From Phytoseiulus persimilis (lineage: Eukaryota > Arthropoda > Arachnida > Mesostigmata > Phytoseiidae), in the NCBI GenBank assembly GCA_037576195.1, contig JAQZDE010000040.1, positions 36,001 to 100,000 of the forward strand: DNA of 64,000 nucleotides, in the 5' to 3' direction. Position numbers and translations under genes: made by a program. Below are positions 26,401-38,757 of this stretch, piece after piece (within the stretch, counting starts at the first letter, position 1; every line of letters starts with the position of its first letter). The notes beneath the pieces were generated by a model that did no database searches, was not told the origin of the DNA, and saw nothing but the letters and a program-made list of their open reading frames with translations.

Positions 26401-27555
26401 GACACGGTGGAAGGGGCAACCCGTGGCCCCTCCCTGCAGCATATTGTTGCCTCACTCCGACGAGGTTTTTTCGTCTCTTGAGCACCGCAATTGCTGCGGA
26501 CTTTCGCCTCTCGGCGAATCCACCACTCTCGGCGCCCAGGGCAGAATCTCACCCGAGGGCCCCGCGTTCTTCCGTCAAGGACATGACATTTCTATGGAAT
26601 CCGACGGAAGGTCCAATACCAACCCGAGATGGTAGTCCTTTTCCGACATCTCCTCAACGCTTGGAAGATCAAGAGGACTGGGCCATCCAGGCGCGCAAGC
26701 GAGACAGGCTTCGATTCATTCCAGGATCGTTACCGGCTGAGGGTTGAGATCGCGGCTGTGAGTCTTATTTGCGAGGGCGAAACGCTTTCGTCGCCGCACT
26801 GAGTCATGAAGTTTGTTTGACTGACGCATTCAGCCAGATTCGAATTTCCCTGTTGGCGTTGTGCCACCCTCCCTCGCTCTTGACTCTTCGCTAGTGATTT
26901 TCGAGCCCGATCTTGTTTTGGCCATAACTTTCTCAGTTCTTGGAATATTTCCGAAGATCGAGAAATAATCTTCCTTCCCCCCAGGCCATTGAAAACAGGA
27001 TAGATACGATCGCTTGCCATTTTCGAGGGTATGAGCTAACTTCGATCGGTTCTCGGGCTAATGAGCGGCTCTTCATCGGATTGGTCAATCTTCGTATTTT
27101 GGTTGTCGACGACGCCGTCGTAGCCTTCAATAGGGCGCGGATTGAGCCATCACGAGTCAGGCGTCGCCCCTTCGGCTCCTGGTTTTGCCTGATGACAAAA
27201 TCAATCGGCTCCAAGTCTGTTCGTGACGTCTTACGGCCGACACGTCAACGGAGCTGCATGAGGTTGAATGAATCCGTGAGTCTTGACTTCGAACTCCCGC
27301 GGAAACTGCGTGTACAAGTTGAGGCAATACGGTGCGAAGAGCTCGCACAGTTACGGATCAAACCTTGCTTTGAGCGCCTCACGTCAAGCCTCGCAGGAGG
27401 ATGATGCACAGGACAGAATCTCATGTTTTGGGGTTCCGCAAGGTGTACTCCGGCACTCTGGGCAGCAGAGGCGTTTCGCGTAAAGGCTGAGCTGAGCGAG
27501 GGCTTCGGAAAGGAGAAGCTGCGCTTGAAACCCGCCTCGGGCCTCGTGTGGAAGC

Positions 27556-27575
27556 CTAACCGTGTTATCAAGATA
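27556..27575 (+). repeat. 20-nt direct repeat, copy 1
   Basis: CTAACCGTGTTATCAAGATA is identical to 29196-29215. Flanking sequence does not match, so the identity stops at the 20-mer. Confidence 0.6.
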
Positions 27576-29195
27576 GTCTAAAACAGCCAGCTGTTTGCTG
27601 AACATTCACTGCTCTGGTCACGCCTGAAGATTAATCAAATCAAGTTCCTGTTCACTCAAGAGTTCTGTGTCAACGTAGCATGACTCCAATCTTAGATCCC
27701 AGAGTCCACTATGTCGATCACACAACGCTTCGATGTCAAGCTCGACCCCTAAATGAAAACCTCTGTGTTCCATGGGACTCGCGCATCGTTCACATGCAGT
27801 GCCAGGAGGGGCGTCCCGGTCGCGGTCCCTGGGTTGAGCTATGCACGCCTGTTCTCTGTGGCGCCCTCGAAGCGCTCTGCTGTAGATTTTGTCCAATATC
27901 ATCCATGCTGAACAAGAAGCACCGCATCAAAAACTCCTTCCTGCTTCTCCGACCACTTTCGAATCTCTACAGCTTCCGCAGCGAGTTTTGTTCCACTCTC
28001 GTCCCATGGCCGACATCATCCCGATGCTGGATGGTTGGTCATGGTGTGAACTCCTCGCGAACGATTACAAGGACCTAGAGAGCTCTCGATCTTCCTCCCT
28101 CTTCAGCTTGAATGACGGTTCTGATGTGCGTTGATTGTGTGCTATCATGATTGGGCTTCATTGGGCTCATTCACCATGCAATTCCATATCTGTCGTCTCC
28201 TCTCTAGGGAAGAATAATGAAACGAAGCCCGGGTTTATTTTGCACGGATCAGCAAAGGTGTCCGTGGATTCCTACATGCCTCCAAGGATTTCAGTTTTCA
28301 ATGGCCATTTCAGCCAACCCTTCATCTTTTTATGCATGAGGAGACTCACTCGTAAGCTTCGCTGGTAGATTCTACTGGAGCTCTCAATATTTTTCTCCTC
28401 GACGAGTCTGGCCGCGGCCCTCTTGCGTATAGAGGAGGCTCATACACAGAACAATACATGAAAAATTATAATAAATTTGACGACCGTCGTTATTCCGATA
28501 GGGATGAATGCACTCATTAGCGAGCCTTGGCACATCGTGAAGCTTCAGAAATCGCACCATCCTTCTGACTCGCGGGGAACATGAGTCACGGCTCATGGAG
28601 CAATCGTGGAGTTCTTTCCAGCGCCCAACAATTGCGGCCCTTAGGGTTTGAGGCGATGTAAACATGAATCGCGAGACACTGAAAAGTTACTGCGTACCCC
28701 AAAAGGAAGCTGAGGATCGGAATCTCTCAGCAATGAGCCTCGTACTCTCGGATACGAATGCATCAGTTATCAGTCCCCTGGCAAACGTCATTCTCAAGTT
28801 CAGTTCAGAGAAGAATCTCACTCGGAGCTGTTCTTCAATAAATCCGGAGTCCTGACTTAAGAAATGCCGGTGCCGGATAGCGGTCAGTGAAGCAGAAGTC
28901 TAGCACTTCGGTCAAGCGGTGAAAACGATCAAAAACCACCCTCGACCATGAGTCCAGAGTGATGAAATAAACCGCGCAGGCGAAATGGGGCTCTTTTAGC
29001 GTCCTTCCGCGCTTCTTCGATTCGATCCTTTATCTAAACCGGTTGCGCAGACGGAGAGTTTGAGTCAAATGGTTCAACCAGAGCGTCATCTGAGTCTCCA
29101 ACAAGTGAACTGGGCGCTTGCGTGTTTCCAATATTCCTATTCTATACATCAATTTTTGACATCAACGAAGCGAACCTTCTGAATCTCCGATCGAG

Positions 29196-29215
29196 CTAAC
29201 CGTGTTATCAAGATA
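29196..29215 (+). repeat. 20-nt direct repeat, copy 2
   Basis: Exact second copy of the 20-mer at 27556-27575, same strand, 1,640 bp apart. It could be a shared transposon end or a conserved site; nothing in either flank decides. Confidence 0.6.
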
Positions 29216-30307
29216 CTACCCCGAATCTCATTTGGGGGGATATTCCTCGTTTCTCCAGCTGTCGGCACGCACGAATGGCTGGAGCGGGAACCGGATAATG
29301 ACGTACCTGGAGATGGTTTGAGTTCTGAGATATGATAATACCGATCCGATTAGCAGAAAATTCCAGCGTCCCACGACTCTACCCTTCCATTCAATGGATC
29401 TTCGAGTGCTTTCACATCCGCCTTGGCTGTTTTATAATCCGGGAGAAGAATTCATCTGAACAAATCATTGAACCCGATGGTTCTCAATGATCATTCCTTG
29501 GAGAGATGTGGTTAGTTGGAGTCCTGAAGAATGAACTGCGTGTGACCTGGCGCATTCAGTTGCGAAATCGACTTCACGTTGCCTTACGCGGCTTCACGCA
29601 TGCCAAAACTCGACGTATCATGTGAAGTCCTGCAAGTGCGGCGGACTCTGAATGGAGGATGGAGGATCGGGCTCGAACCACCCAAAAAGTTCGAATGAAG
29701 GAAACCGTTCCTCGCCTGCAATCTCATGCTCGTGAATTCTCACAACAGAACCTCGTTGCACGCCTCATGTCCGACTGCACATTCAGCAGAGATCACAATC
29801 ATCAAGAGCGCTGCCATGTTTTTGATGATTGGAAATAGACGATGTGTTGCTGTTTCAGGAGTGAGAGTGATGATGTTCCTTCGTAGCCTACCTGCCTAGC
29901 ACTCTTCAGCTGACGGAGGTCTCGTGGGCTGACTGCCTGCCTGTCAGTTTGTCTGCCTGCAGGTCTGGTTGCGGACAGCCGAGGGCGCCGGGTATCGGCG
30001 TGATTGGTAGCACTGCTGAGGAGCGGAGACGATCAAAAAAACATCATAGCAGTAGAAGTGTCTGCCGCAACAAACTCCTACTAGAATCGTCCAGTGCTCA
30101 ACCAAGTCCTCGGAAGGAGCTCGAACAATTGGGGAAAAAACAGAGCTGAATATTCGGAAGACCGTGAGCTGTTCTCTGCTCTGTCATCCTCCAGTTGCGT
30201 TCGAGGTCAGAAGCGAAGCTTGAGAACGAGGAACCTGTCACCGAAAATCGCCGCCGGAGACATCTGAAATGCACTCGCATCTGATAGCTATAGGCAGAGA
30301 TGTGTAA

Positions 30308-30357
30308 TCGACGTCGTTGTTGTCGTCGTAGCTGCTGCTGCCGCCGACGTCGTCTCT
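30308..30357. repeat. Trinucleotide-rich low-complexity stretch
   Basis: GTC, GTT and GCT triplets in loose tandem (about 50 bp), located about 130 bp upstream of the TRAPPC8 start codon, so probably in its promoter or 5' UTR. Confidence 0.6.
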
Positions 30358-30487
30358 GCTAGTTCAATCGAATTGAGAACAATTATTCAAGCGGTGATGC
30401 TCGGCAAACGGTGTTGATTCGACGCGGCGATTTCCCACGTGAAAGAACTTTCCTACTCAGAGTGACGGCTTCGAGCGATTGCAGGAG

Positions 30488-33400
30488 ATGGGAGACGCCA
30501 GTTATACATTCATAGAAAAAGTTTTCTCGCCGTTCGTGGCCGTGTCTGCAAGTGAAGATGCCGACGAGCTCTGTCTGAAGAATGGACTAACCTTCAGTGA
30601 ACTCATAAGGCCGTTCTGCGATAACATCGAAGGTTAGAGTTCGACATACAGTCATCATCCATTCGACACGGTGTTCCGGCTGAAGCTCCGTCACTAGTAG
30701 TTTCATGTGCCTAGATTCTCTTTGTCGACCTGGACACTGCTTCTGACTATAATTGGGAATATGAGATGAACCCGATCGAGTCATCATTCGATTCGAAGGG
30801 GTTCGGAACTGCGCCGGCATTGGCATGTGGTGTGATGATTTCTCATCTGCTTCTCCTGAAAGATACTTCTCAAATCCGATTGCATGTCTTCTGAAAAGTC
30901 TCGTTTGCCACAATAAGGTGGCTTTTCGAATCCATCTAGCTGTCTGTTCCATATTCCCATTACCTTTATTCCGCTTTGCAGTTCCTCTGAGAGACTCATC
31001 GGGAAACTTCGTACCTCCCGTCAAGATCAGAATCAATTTCCGGGACTTGGCCGCACCGATTCCCCAGGCATCGGGTGCGAAACGTCTCCTCTCTGAAGCT
31101 GTTCAGAAAAATCAGCCTGACATCGACGGCGGGCCCCGGAGAACACAGATCACTCAAGGCCTCTACAAAGTCGATGTTTGCTGTAAGTATGCCCCACATG
31201 GCTACTAGCATCTGGGCGTCGCTCTTTCCTCTAATTCGCCTGTCTCGGACTAAAAGAATCCCGATATTTCAGCGACGACGCCGTGGTACAACGCGTACCG
31301 AGACGCTTTTTTCCAAGGACTACCAGCTTTAGAACATGACTTTACGCGGCATTTCCTAGCCTGCGTTTTCGTAGTCAGTTCCTCTCATCAAGCACCACAA
31401 CAGCAGCTCCAACAACTCATACACAACTTCAATCAGATTCAGCTGAACCTGTCGCACCATTCAAAGTGGTTCTTCGCGGACGTAGCTCACTACTATGTTC
31501 TTCTGCACGATGGGAGCACAGGGGACAGCCCAATGTAAGTGCCTCTCTCGAAAAGCGCGTGATTGCCAATGTCACCTCCATGGGAAACTTTCTGAATTTC
31601 TATAAGCGCCAAGCTTTGCATCGGAAATCCGCAATGTCTCGTTCTGCGTCGACAGGGCTGAGGCAACATTTTTGTCCATGAAGAACCTCCACGGCCCGTC
31701 GAACTGCCACATGCTCACAATCAATTCGGTGACTCCGAGTAATCCCTCGCAAGACAGCGACATCTGGACTCCTTTGATGGATTGCGCCGCAAGTACCGAA
31801 AATGGAATACTCCCCGTCAAGGTCGAAACGAACGGCGTCAAGATCATCGGAGATCATCCCCTGGATCCTCTGAGCCCGATCGCAACCTCGATAGATGAGC
31901 CAGCATCACCCACCGTTGGGAAGAAACGTGGAGCCTGGTTGACGACTACCGACAGGGAGAACATAAAGACTTTCATTAGCGATTTCGCTTCGCAGAGTCT
32001 CGGCCCGTTTGCCGAGCAGCAATTGAAGAATCTTAGTGAGCAGGTAGCAAATAAGAAAGGAATTCACCGATCGTTCGCCAATGCGGCAAAGAGTTTTTTC
32101 GCGGGTCGGGGCAAAGCGAACATTCTCGCAAGCAATAATCCAAACGCTGCGAACTCTGTCATATATAGTCAACAGGCTCCGGAACTCTTGGTCCGTAAAC
32201 TTGGTGAGTCAGGAGAAACCCTTCCTCGTCGATTGGTACTTGAACGCGTCGACATGCCGTGCGTGCATCTCAGTGAATGACATCGAATCGCGTCTTTCAG
32301 GGGACTTGGCCTTCCTGTTCCATCAGTATGAAAGCGCCTACAATGCGTACCATGCCGCAAAACGCGATTTCCACGGAGACCAAGCATGGCTCTACTGTGC
32401 TGGTGCGGAGGAAATGGCCGCCCTCAGTGTTTTCATGTTAGGAAAAGATGGTCCACGACCCTATCCCGCGCACTATTTCGACAATGCCATCAACGCCTAC
32501 ATGAATGTGTGCAAGTGAGAAAACATCTCCCTTTCCGAATCGACGCAGCATGCGTACGTTCTGACTCGTGAATCTCCTCCCAACCACGTTTTACCTCCCG
32601 ACAGGCTCTCCCAACTTGCCACGCGGGCGACCCTCCTCCATGCTGAGTGTCTGCGTTCGCTGGAAGACTATCAGTCACTGGCCACACAATTGATTAAGAT
32701 GATTTCGGAAGACTCCGATCTCCGATCTGCTCTGCTTCTGGAGCAGGCAGCTTATTGCTACCTGAAAACGGAGCCCTTGCAGCTGAGGAAGTATGCTTTC
32801 CACATGGTGTTGGCCGGTCACCGTTACAGCAAGGCTGGGATGCGCAAGCACAGTCTTCGGGCGTACCGAGAAGCTGAACAAGTTTACCGAGGTCGCAACT
32901 GGAGCGTTGCCGAGGACCACATCATGTTTATCATCGGACGACAGTGTGTTGCTCTCGGCCGGATGAACGAAGCGTTCCGGGCTTTTCACGCTCTTCTTAA
33001 CAAATCAAGCCAGCAAAACGCGCACCAGCAGAGTTTGTTCGTGAAGGAGTACCTCACCACAGTCAGAAGTGAGTCCATATGTCTCGCTTTCATCGGTCTG
33101 TATTTAAGTCTGGGAAAGCTATCTGTGGAGATCTTAACCATACGTTCCCACCAGATCTTAACGCCACGGAGTACGAGATGCCGCTCCCCAACATCGATAT
33201 GAATTCCGTGAGAACCACACTTGGCGCTCCGAGGTCTAAAGACGAATCGCAAATTGTTACCGAGGAGTGGCAAAAGCTCGAGGAGTGCTGTTACTTGAGA
33301 GCCACTGATCAGAAATCTCTGCCTTATAAATATCGGAACGCGGTTGATGTGCTTGACAGCAGTACGCTCAACGATCGACCACCTGTAACAGTACAGAACG

Positions 33401-36400
33401 GTGCGGAACTTCTGATCGATCGGATTCTAGCTCTGTCGGGAACGATCCATCTCTGTCATCTATCGATGACATGTTTTATTCACAATCCACTGACATTCTA
33501 TGCTTTGTCCCCGCAGAACCGATAACGGTGGAGTTTTCAGTAACGAATCCGCTGCATATAAACCTGTGCCTTTCACAAGTTCACCTCTGTTGGGAGCTCT
33601 TGGTCGGCGGAGACGGCACACGAATCAGTAACTGTGAGACAAACAGTGTCGAGAAGCAGCTGCCGGAAAACAAACCCGAGGACTTCATGGAGACTTGTCA
33701 CCTCGAGTTCATCACCCTCGAAGCCAAACAGACTATTGTGGTGAGTGACTTGCCCAGATTTTCGTCGGCGTCGTTCGAGGTAGAACAAACTTGGGTCGAG
33801 AGTGGCATTCGGGAACATCCCGGATCAGAAGCTTCAACGCCGCGTATGACTATTCTTTTTCAGATAAAACTGACGCTCATTCCCAAATGCGAGGGCCAAC
33901 TAAAGATCCTCGGTGTGTCGTATCAGTTATCTCTGCCGTCGCTTTCTCCTTCACCCTCGGTGAATTCACTTACCTCGGAAGTGATCGGCCTGTCACCGAC
34001 AACGCCGTCGAGCGAGTTCCAGGGCAGCCCGGTTAGGGGGTTCCAGACGCTTGTCGTGAAAGGTCCGAAGGAGAAGAATGCGAAGAAAGTCAAAAACAAT
34101 CAGTGGTACGCTACGGACTACAGACTTCAGCCTGTCGTCGGGCCGTGTATGCCTTGCCTCGAAGTAAGCCGAGCCTCCGGAAAATTCAACTCCCCGAAGA
34201 GCTTTCATCAGTGCTCTCTCTACGAGCGGACGAATTTCTCAAGAACCTCTTGCGTTGCAGGTGGAATTCGATTCCTTTCCGACGCAGATGCTTTGTGGCG
34301 AAGTGCAACGATTGAACCTGAGATTGTCAAACTCCGCCTCTCAAGGCCTGTCAAATCTTTTCGTTGGTGTCAGGAATCCGAAGGAACTCACGTTCGGTTC
34401 CGGCGACTCCCGGAGCACACCACCGAGCCACGCGACCTACAAAGAGATGCCCGCCAAAGGTGAACTTGGTTGCCGGTTCAATCCGGCCTTCCTGTCAGAA
34501 CCGCGGGAGCGCCACCAGTATCTCAGCCCCTGCGATGTGTTTCGAGAGTCATTCGATTCAATTTCCAGGAGCGAGCGGACCCTCCATCTCTACGACGGAC
34601 CGAATCGAAACGAGCTACGTAACGAGGATTCCCGGTTTCGACTCGATAGAACCCGAATCTACTGTTTCAGTTCCCGTTTGGATACGAGGGCCCGATGTCA
34701 CCGGAGAGCATGAAATCGTGCTCCTGTTCTATTACGAGCATGCGGAGAAGCGACCAGAAAGCGAGATGCAGTAAGTTAACGGCGGTCGATCTGGGAATTC
34801 CCGATACGTCTCCGGCAGAATCGAGCATGATCGTGATTATTATGAATCATCGAACATATCGTAATTATGGTCACTGCTAGCATGCCCGAGCCCCAGACGG
34901 GTTAGTGAAACGTATCACGTGAAATGGCTCTTCAACGCTTTCGCTCGAACGATCGTAATTTCTGTCTTGATGCCCGTCACTAAAATTCTCCCAGCGCCTC
35001 GTCCGCTTGGCATCCAATCTTTTCGCGGCCAAGTTTCCAACATCCCAGATGAGCTGGCGCTCTCACGTGCGGTACCCCTGGTTGTCCGCTAGCGTTTTCT
35101 ACCCTGTTACCCCAACTCGGCGTGACTTCGGCGGTCCTTGCGGTTGGCGGAGCTGCTAGGGTCACAATCTTCATTCACGATTTTCACCACGATCTGACCT
35201 TCGTCGAGAGAATTCGCATCAAGATTGAATGATCACTATGTGGTGATTGCAATCGATAACTTGTGATGATGCCGAGTCCGGGTCCTCTGCGTGAAGGATA
35301 GCGCATCTAAGTTTCCAAGAAGTGATTGCTGTAGCGTGGATTGGCTGAAACTTTTCCTCGGTTAACTTCCCGATCGATTTTCGCAGGCATCGTGTCAGTA
35401 AGTTCAGTGCCAAGGTCACCACGATATCTTCGTTGGTGGTCCATGCGAACGCCGAATCCAGCATCAAAGTCGACGACGTGGGCTCCGTCCTCGTCTCCGT
35501 CCACGCTAAGAATTCTAGTGAGGTAACTGAGCACTGTCTCCACAATGTTGCGATTGCTGCCGAGTGCTTATTGGCAGATGACGAGCAGATGATTTGCGAC
35601 GCTCCTGACGGCGACGATTCGGTTCCAGCTCGAAGGCTCAAAGTCGGTCGATCTGTCGCTTCTCCAAGTGACTCTCATGTCGGAAATGTTCACGATTGCC
35701 AAGCACCTCGACATGCCGCCCAGAACGCCCACACATTCCCTAGTGACTACGATCCGGCCCAGAGAGGTCAAAAATATTGCGTTGAAACTCCGGAACGAGA
35801 AAATGGACTTCGTTGCATCAGGGACCGAATCGGAAAAACGCTCGAAGAAAATCAGTCAGTGGCCGCTGTCTATCGTGAAAGTCGAAAGTTCCAGTACCCC
35901 GTGCGCTGAGTTCATGATGGCAAGTGCCTGCAGACTCGGTGAACTGAAAGATGAGAACGCTCCTTTAACATCGAAAGAAATCCTCGAGATCGAAGTCGCG
36001 AAACTAAAGGGCACCGTATCGAGAGAACTACGGGACCCGTTGGATTTGACCGTGTCGATCATCTGGAAGGCGGCCGTCGAACGAGATGGAGCCATGCAAG
36101 TAGTTATGGGACAACACCAGGTCAACTTGCGTAAAATGCACGTGACCTACACATCGTTTCCGCACGCCCGCAACAAAAAAAACATCCCACCCATCGGGGG
36201 ACCTCTACTGAATCTAAGCAACCAGGCTCACTTCGCGATGCAATCGGATACTTCACAGCTAGTCTCAGTATCTCTTCTGCATTCCGATTATCTGCAACAC
36301 GACTTCCGAGAGAATCCGTGAGTACTTGTTGCATTTCATTGGAGCGTTGTCCAAATCTGGATCTCCGCGCCGCTTCTAGAGGCTTTTCGGGAACTCCTTC

Positions 36401-36912
36401 TTGATTTCAGGGCGCTGATCGTGAGTGTGACGCTCGTGCTGCATAACCCGTCAGTGGAATCCGAAGTCGAGTTAATGGTGTCTTGTATGGACTCCTTGGC
36501 TCCGAAAGCTCTACCAGCTCCTCCTCTCGGCGTGTCTTCCGGGTTGTCTTTCAACTCCTCGCCGCAGAATCAAGACCAAACGACGGACGACATCGGTGGT
36601 TTTGTATGGACCACGAAATCTCGGATGTCAGCGAAACTGTTCCCGGCCTCCACGGAAAAGCTTGTTCTAGAAGCGGTGAGGGGCCTCGGAGCGGACTAGC
36701 TTTCTCGATTGGTTGTCGCTCACTTCGGGCATCCAACGGACTCACTCGAGGCTCAGCGAATTTGATCTAACCTAATCTGACCATTTCAGCTGTTTACTTC
36801 GACCGGAACTTTCAATGTTGCGTCTGGCCTTTGTATATCTGTTAGAACCGGAGAGCAAGTCAAGTTGTTATCGCCATTCCAGAGTCTCCTCATCGTTGAC
36901 GAGACGAAGTGA
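30488..36912 (+). CDS. TRAPPC8: TRAPPC8, trafficking protein particle complex subunit 8
   Basis: Large TRAPPIII subunit (yeast Trs85 homologue) that helps activate Rab1 for ER-Golgi transport and autophagosome formation. Fifteen exons: 30488-30632, 30982-31182, 31273-31534, 31656-32203, 32301-32514, 32605-33068, 33155-33400, 33517-33740, 33864-34163, 34261-34459, 34569-34770, 35387-35522, 35629-36317, 36411-36675, 36790-36912; 1,405 aa against about 1,435 in human, in phase throughout. Family hallmarks are TTPWYNAYRDAFFQGLP, HYYVLLHD, GPRPYPAHYFDNAINAY, the near-identical block SEDSDLRSALLLEQAAYC with RKYAFHMVLAGHRYSKAG, and the C-terminal beta-rich part with EPITVEFSV and VWIRGPD. The start was chosen because it opens the frame matching the human N-terminus (SFxxxVA). 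Intron 11 (616 bp) is unusually long for this gene. A possible poly(A) signal AATAAA lies at 37418. Confidence 0.95.
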
Positions 36913-38757
36913 ACGAGGTCAGAACGTGATCGAGACCCGCCCAGAGGCATTTCTGGTTTTCACAGACGACTACGAGCGGAACAATTCCGAAGCGATGCCT
37001 TCATTGTTCGAAGTTATACATACCTCCCTTTGCGAGCTCCGATGGTTTGAGATCGGATTTCCCCGCTCATCGATCGAGTGTACTCGGAGATTTCTTCTTG
37101 GTTTCTTAGTGGTCGTATGAGTGAAGCCTGCTGGACCAGTCTACAGAAGAGAGAGGGAGAACGAATGGCGGAAGCGCAGAACGTGCTATGCAAATCATTT
37201 GTTGCTCGAACCCAACGACAATGGACAGTCTGTTTCTGACTCTGCGGAAAGCTTGATCTGAATGTTGGAAATCTGCGAAGAATATTTCTGATTGACTATA
37301 TACAGTATGTTCACCGATTCAATGGGGTTAATCTAGTCGCGTCCAAATGTTCCCGGTTTTTGTTCTATTTCTCTTTCCCCGTTATTTTCACCTAGGACAT
37401 CAAAATTCTATAATATAAATAAACTGTCGATCGTCAGTTGAAGTTGATGAACACGTGGATTCCTTCTGACTTTGCATGCAGAATTGGGAAAATCTGATCT
37501 TCGATTCAGAATGCTCCCGAAGCTTAGTCTCGCGATTTGACTCTATCACCCAGGTAGAAGCAAAACGGATTCCGGGGCGACTCACGTCGCTTTAGCGGGA
37601 TGTTTTGCTCTGGGATCCAGGAGTTTGGGATTGAGACCGTAGTGTCGCTTTCACGGGGCTGAAACACCTGAACGCGAGGGCGGCACTCGCCCTAGCTGCG
37701 CCACAGTGGGATATGGATGGGAGGATAGAGCGTGGAATGATGCCTGACTGCCGAGAGCGTGGGCGAATGAATAACCATCAAACTATCTGAGTACACAGAT
37801 GGATTGATTGTAGGAATGAATCATCAGTCGAGTAGGGACTTACGAACCTCGGCTCGTCCGAGCTTGAACGGAACCAGAGGGAGGCCATGCTCACATAGAG
37901 GTTACTCGTCTTGTACGAGGATTCATGTTCGATGCTCCGTCTCGAAATGTGTAAAGAGCAGCCAGTTCCTCAATCACCCGCTCTTTTCATCTCGGGTTTT
38001 CTCGTTTCACGTCATCGAAGATGGCCTCTTCGCTCGAGAGGCTCCCGTTGCACATGCCTCAACTTTAGAGTCGAGGATGCGTGGGTCCGCTACTGCTCGG
38101 TAACCATAGTTTGATGAAGGACATTGGTTTTGGTGAGTAATTTTGACTTTATTTCAAGATTATCATACGGAAAAAACTTAACACTTTTCGTCTACTACCA
38201 GACCATTTTTTCTAATGATTCTACATGTCGGTTGCGCTAGCGTCAGGATGAAATTTTTCCATCTGGAACACAAGACTTGAGCTCGTCAATGTTTGAAGGA
38301 ACCGCACGAGTTCGTCCGAGTAGTGAGGTTCCTTACCGACAGAGGTTCTGTATCATTGAGTAACAAACTAAATGGAACAAGGAATTTCCCTAAGAAGCAG
38401 CGTCTCCAACAGTGAGCCACGTCACTGCTGTGTGGCGGCGATTGAGCCCTAGGCTTGGGGCTCTCAGTGCCTCGTTCCTTAAATGCTCTTTGGTTGATTC
38501 CAAGTCGTCAGCATGAATGGCTTGAAGGTTCAGAGACTTGTGATAAGTCTTGGTTGATCGCAAATGAAACATGGATGGCGCCGCAAGATACTTTTACTCA
38601 TTTTTTCTAATTTTTTCTTTGTACATGCGAGAGTAGGCCGACCGTGTCCAACGCTACCCCTGGGGTATCGTTCCTCTAGTGGACTCAGACTCTTGGTTTA
38701 GATTTTACCTACATTTGTACCTGAACGCAAGTCGTCGATGTATGATATCGAATAGGA
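36913..38757. other. Convergent 3' interval between TRAPPC8 and IFRD gene
   Basis: Both neighbours end here. AATAAA at 37418-37423 on the plus strand fits TRAPPC8; TTTATT at 38149-38154 (AATAAA on minus) fits the IFRD-family gene. Both sit about 500-600 bp past their stop codons. Small open frames in between show no recognisable product. Confidence 0.45.

Larger units (their letters stand above)
20535..30487. other. About 10-kb interval without a supportable gene
   Basis: The Raptor promoter should lie near 20535-21000 and the TRAPPC8 promoter near 29900-30487. Many open frames of 60-157 codons occur on both strands (for example 25146-24673, 23863-23519 and 22425-22084 minus; 26940-27404 plus), but none carries a motif I recognise or a consistent chain of splice sites. 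The frame at 23863-23519 ends in a plausible donor (GTGAGT) and might be an exon, but I cannot name it. Short repeats in the interval are listed separately. At 24833 the nine bases ACAGGGTGG match the palindrome terminus. Confidence 0.4.

Noticed and set aside
26940-27404. 154-codon plus ORF as a gene
   Set aside because: No domain, no splice context and a comparable frame on the opposite strand; looks like chance in GC-balanced DNA.
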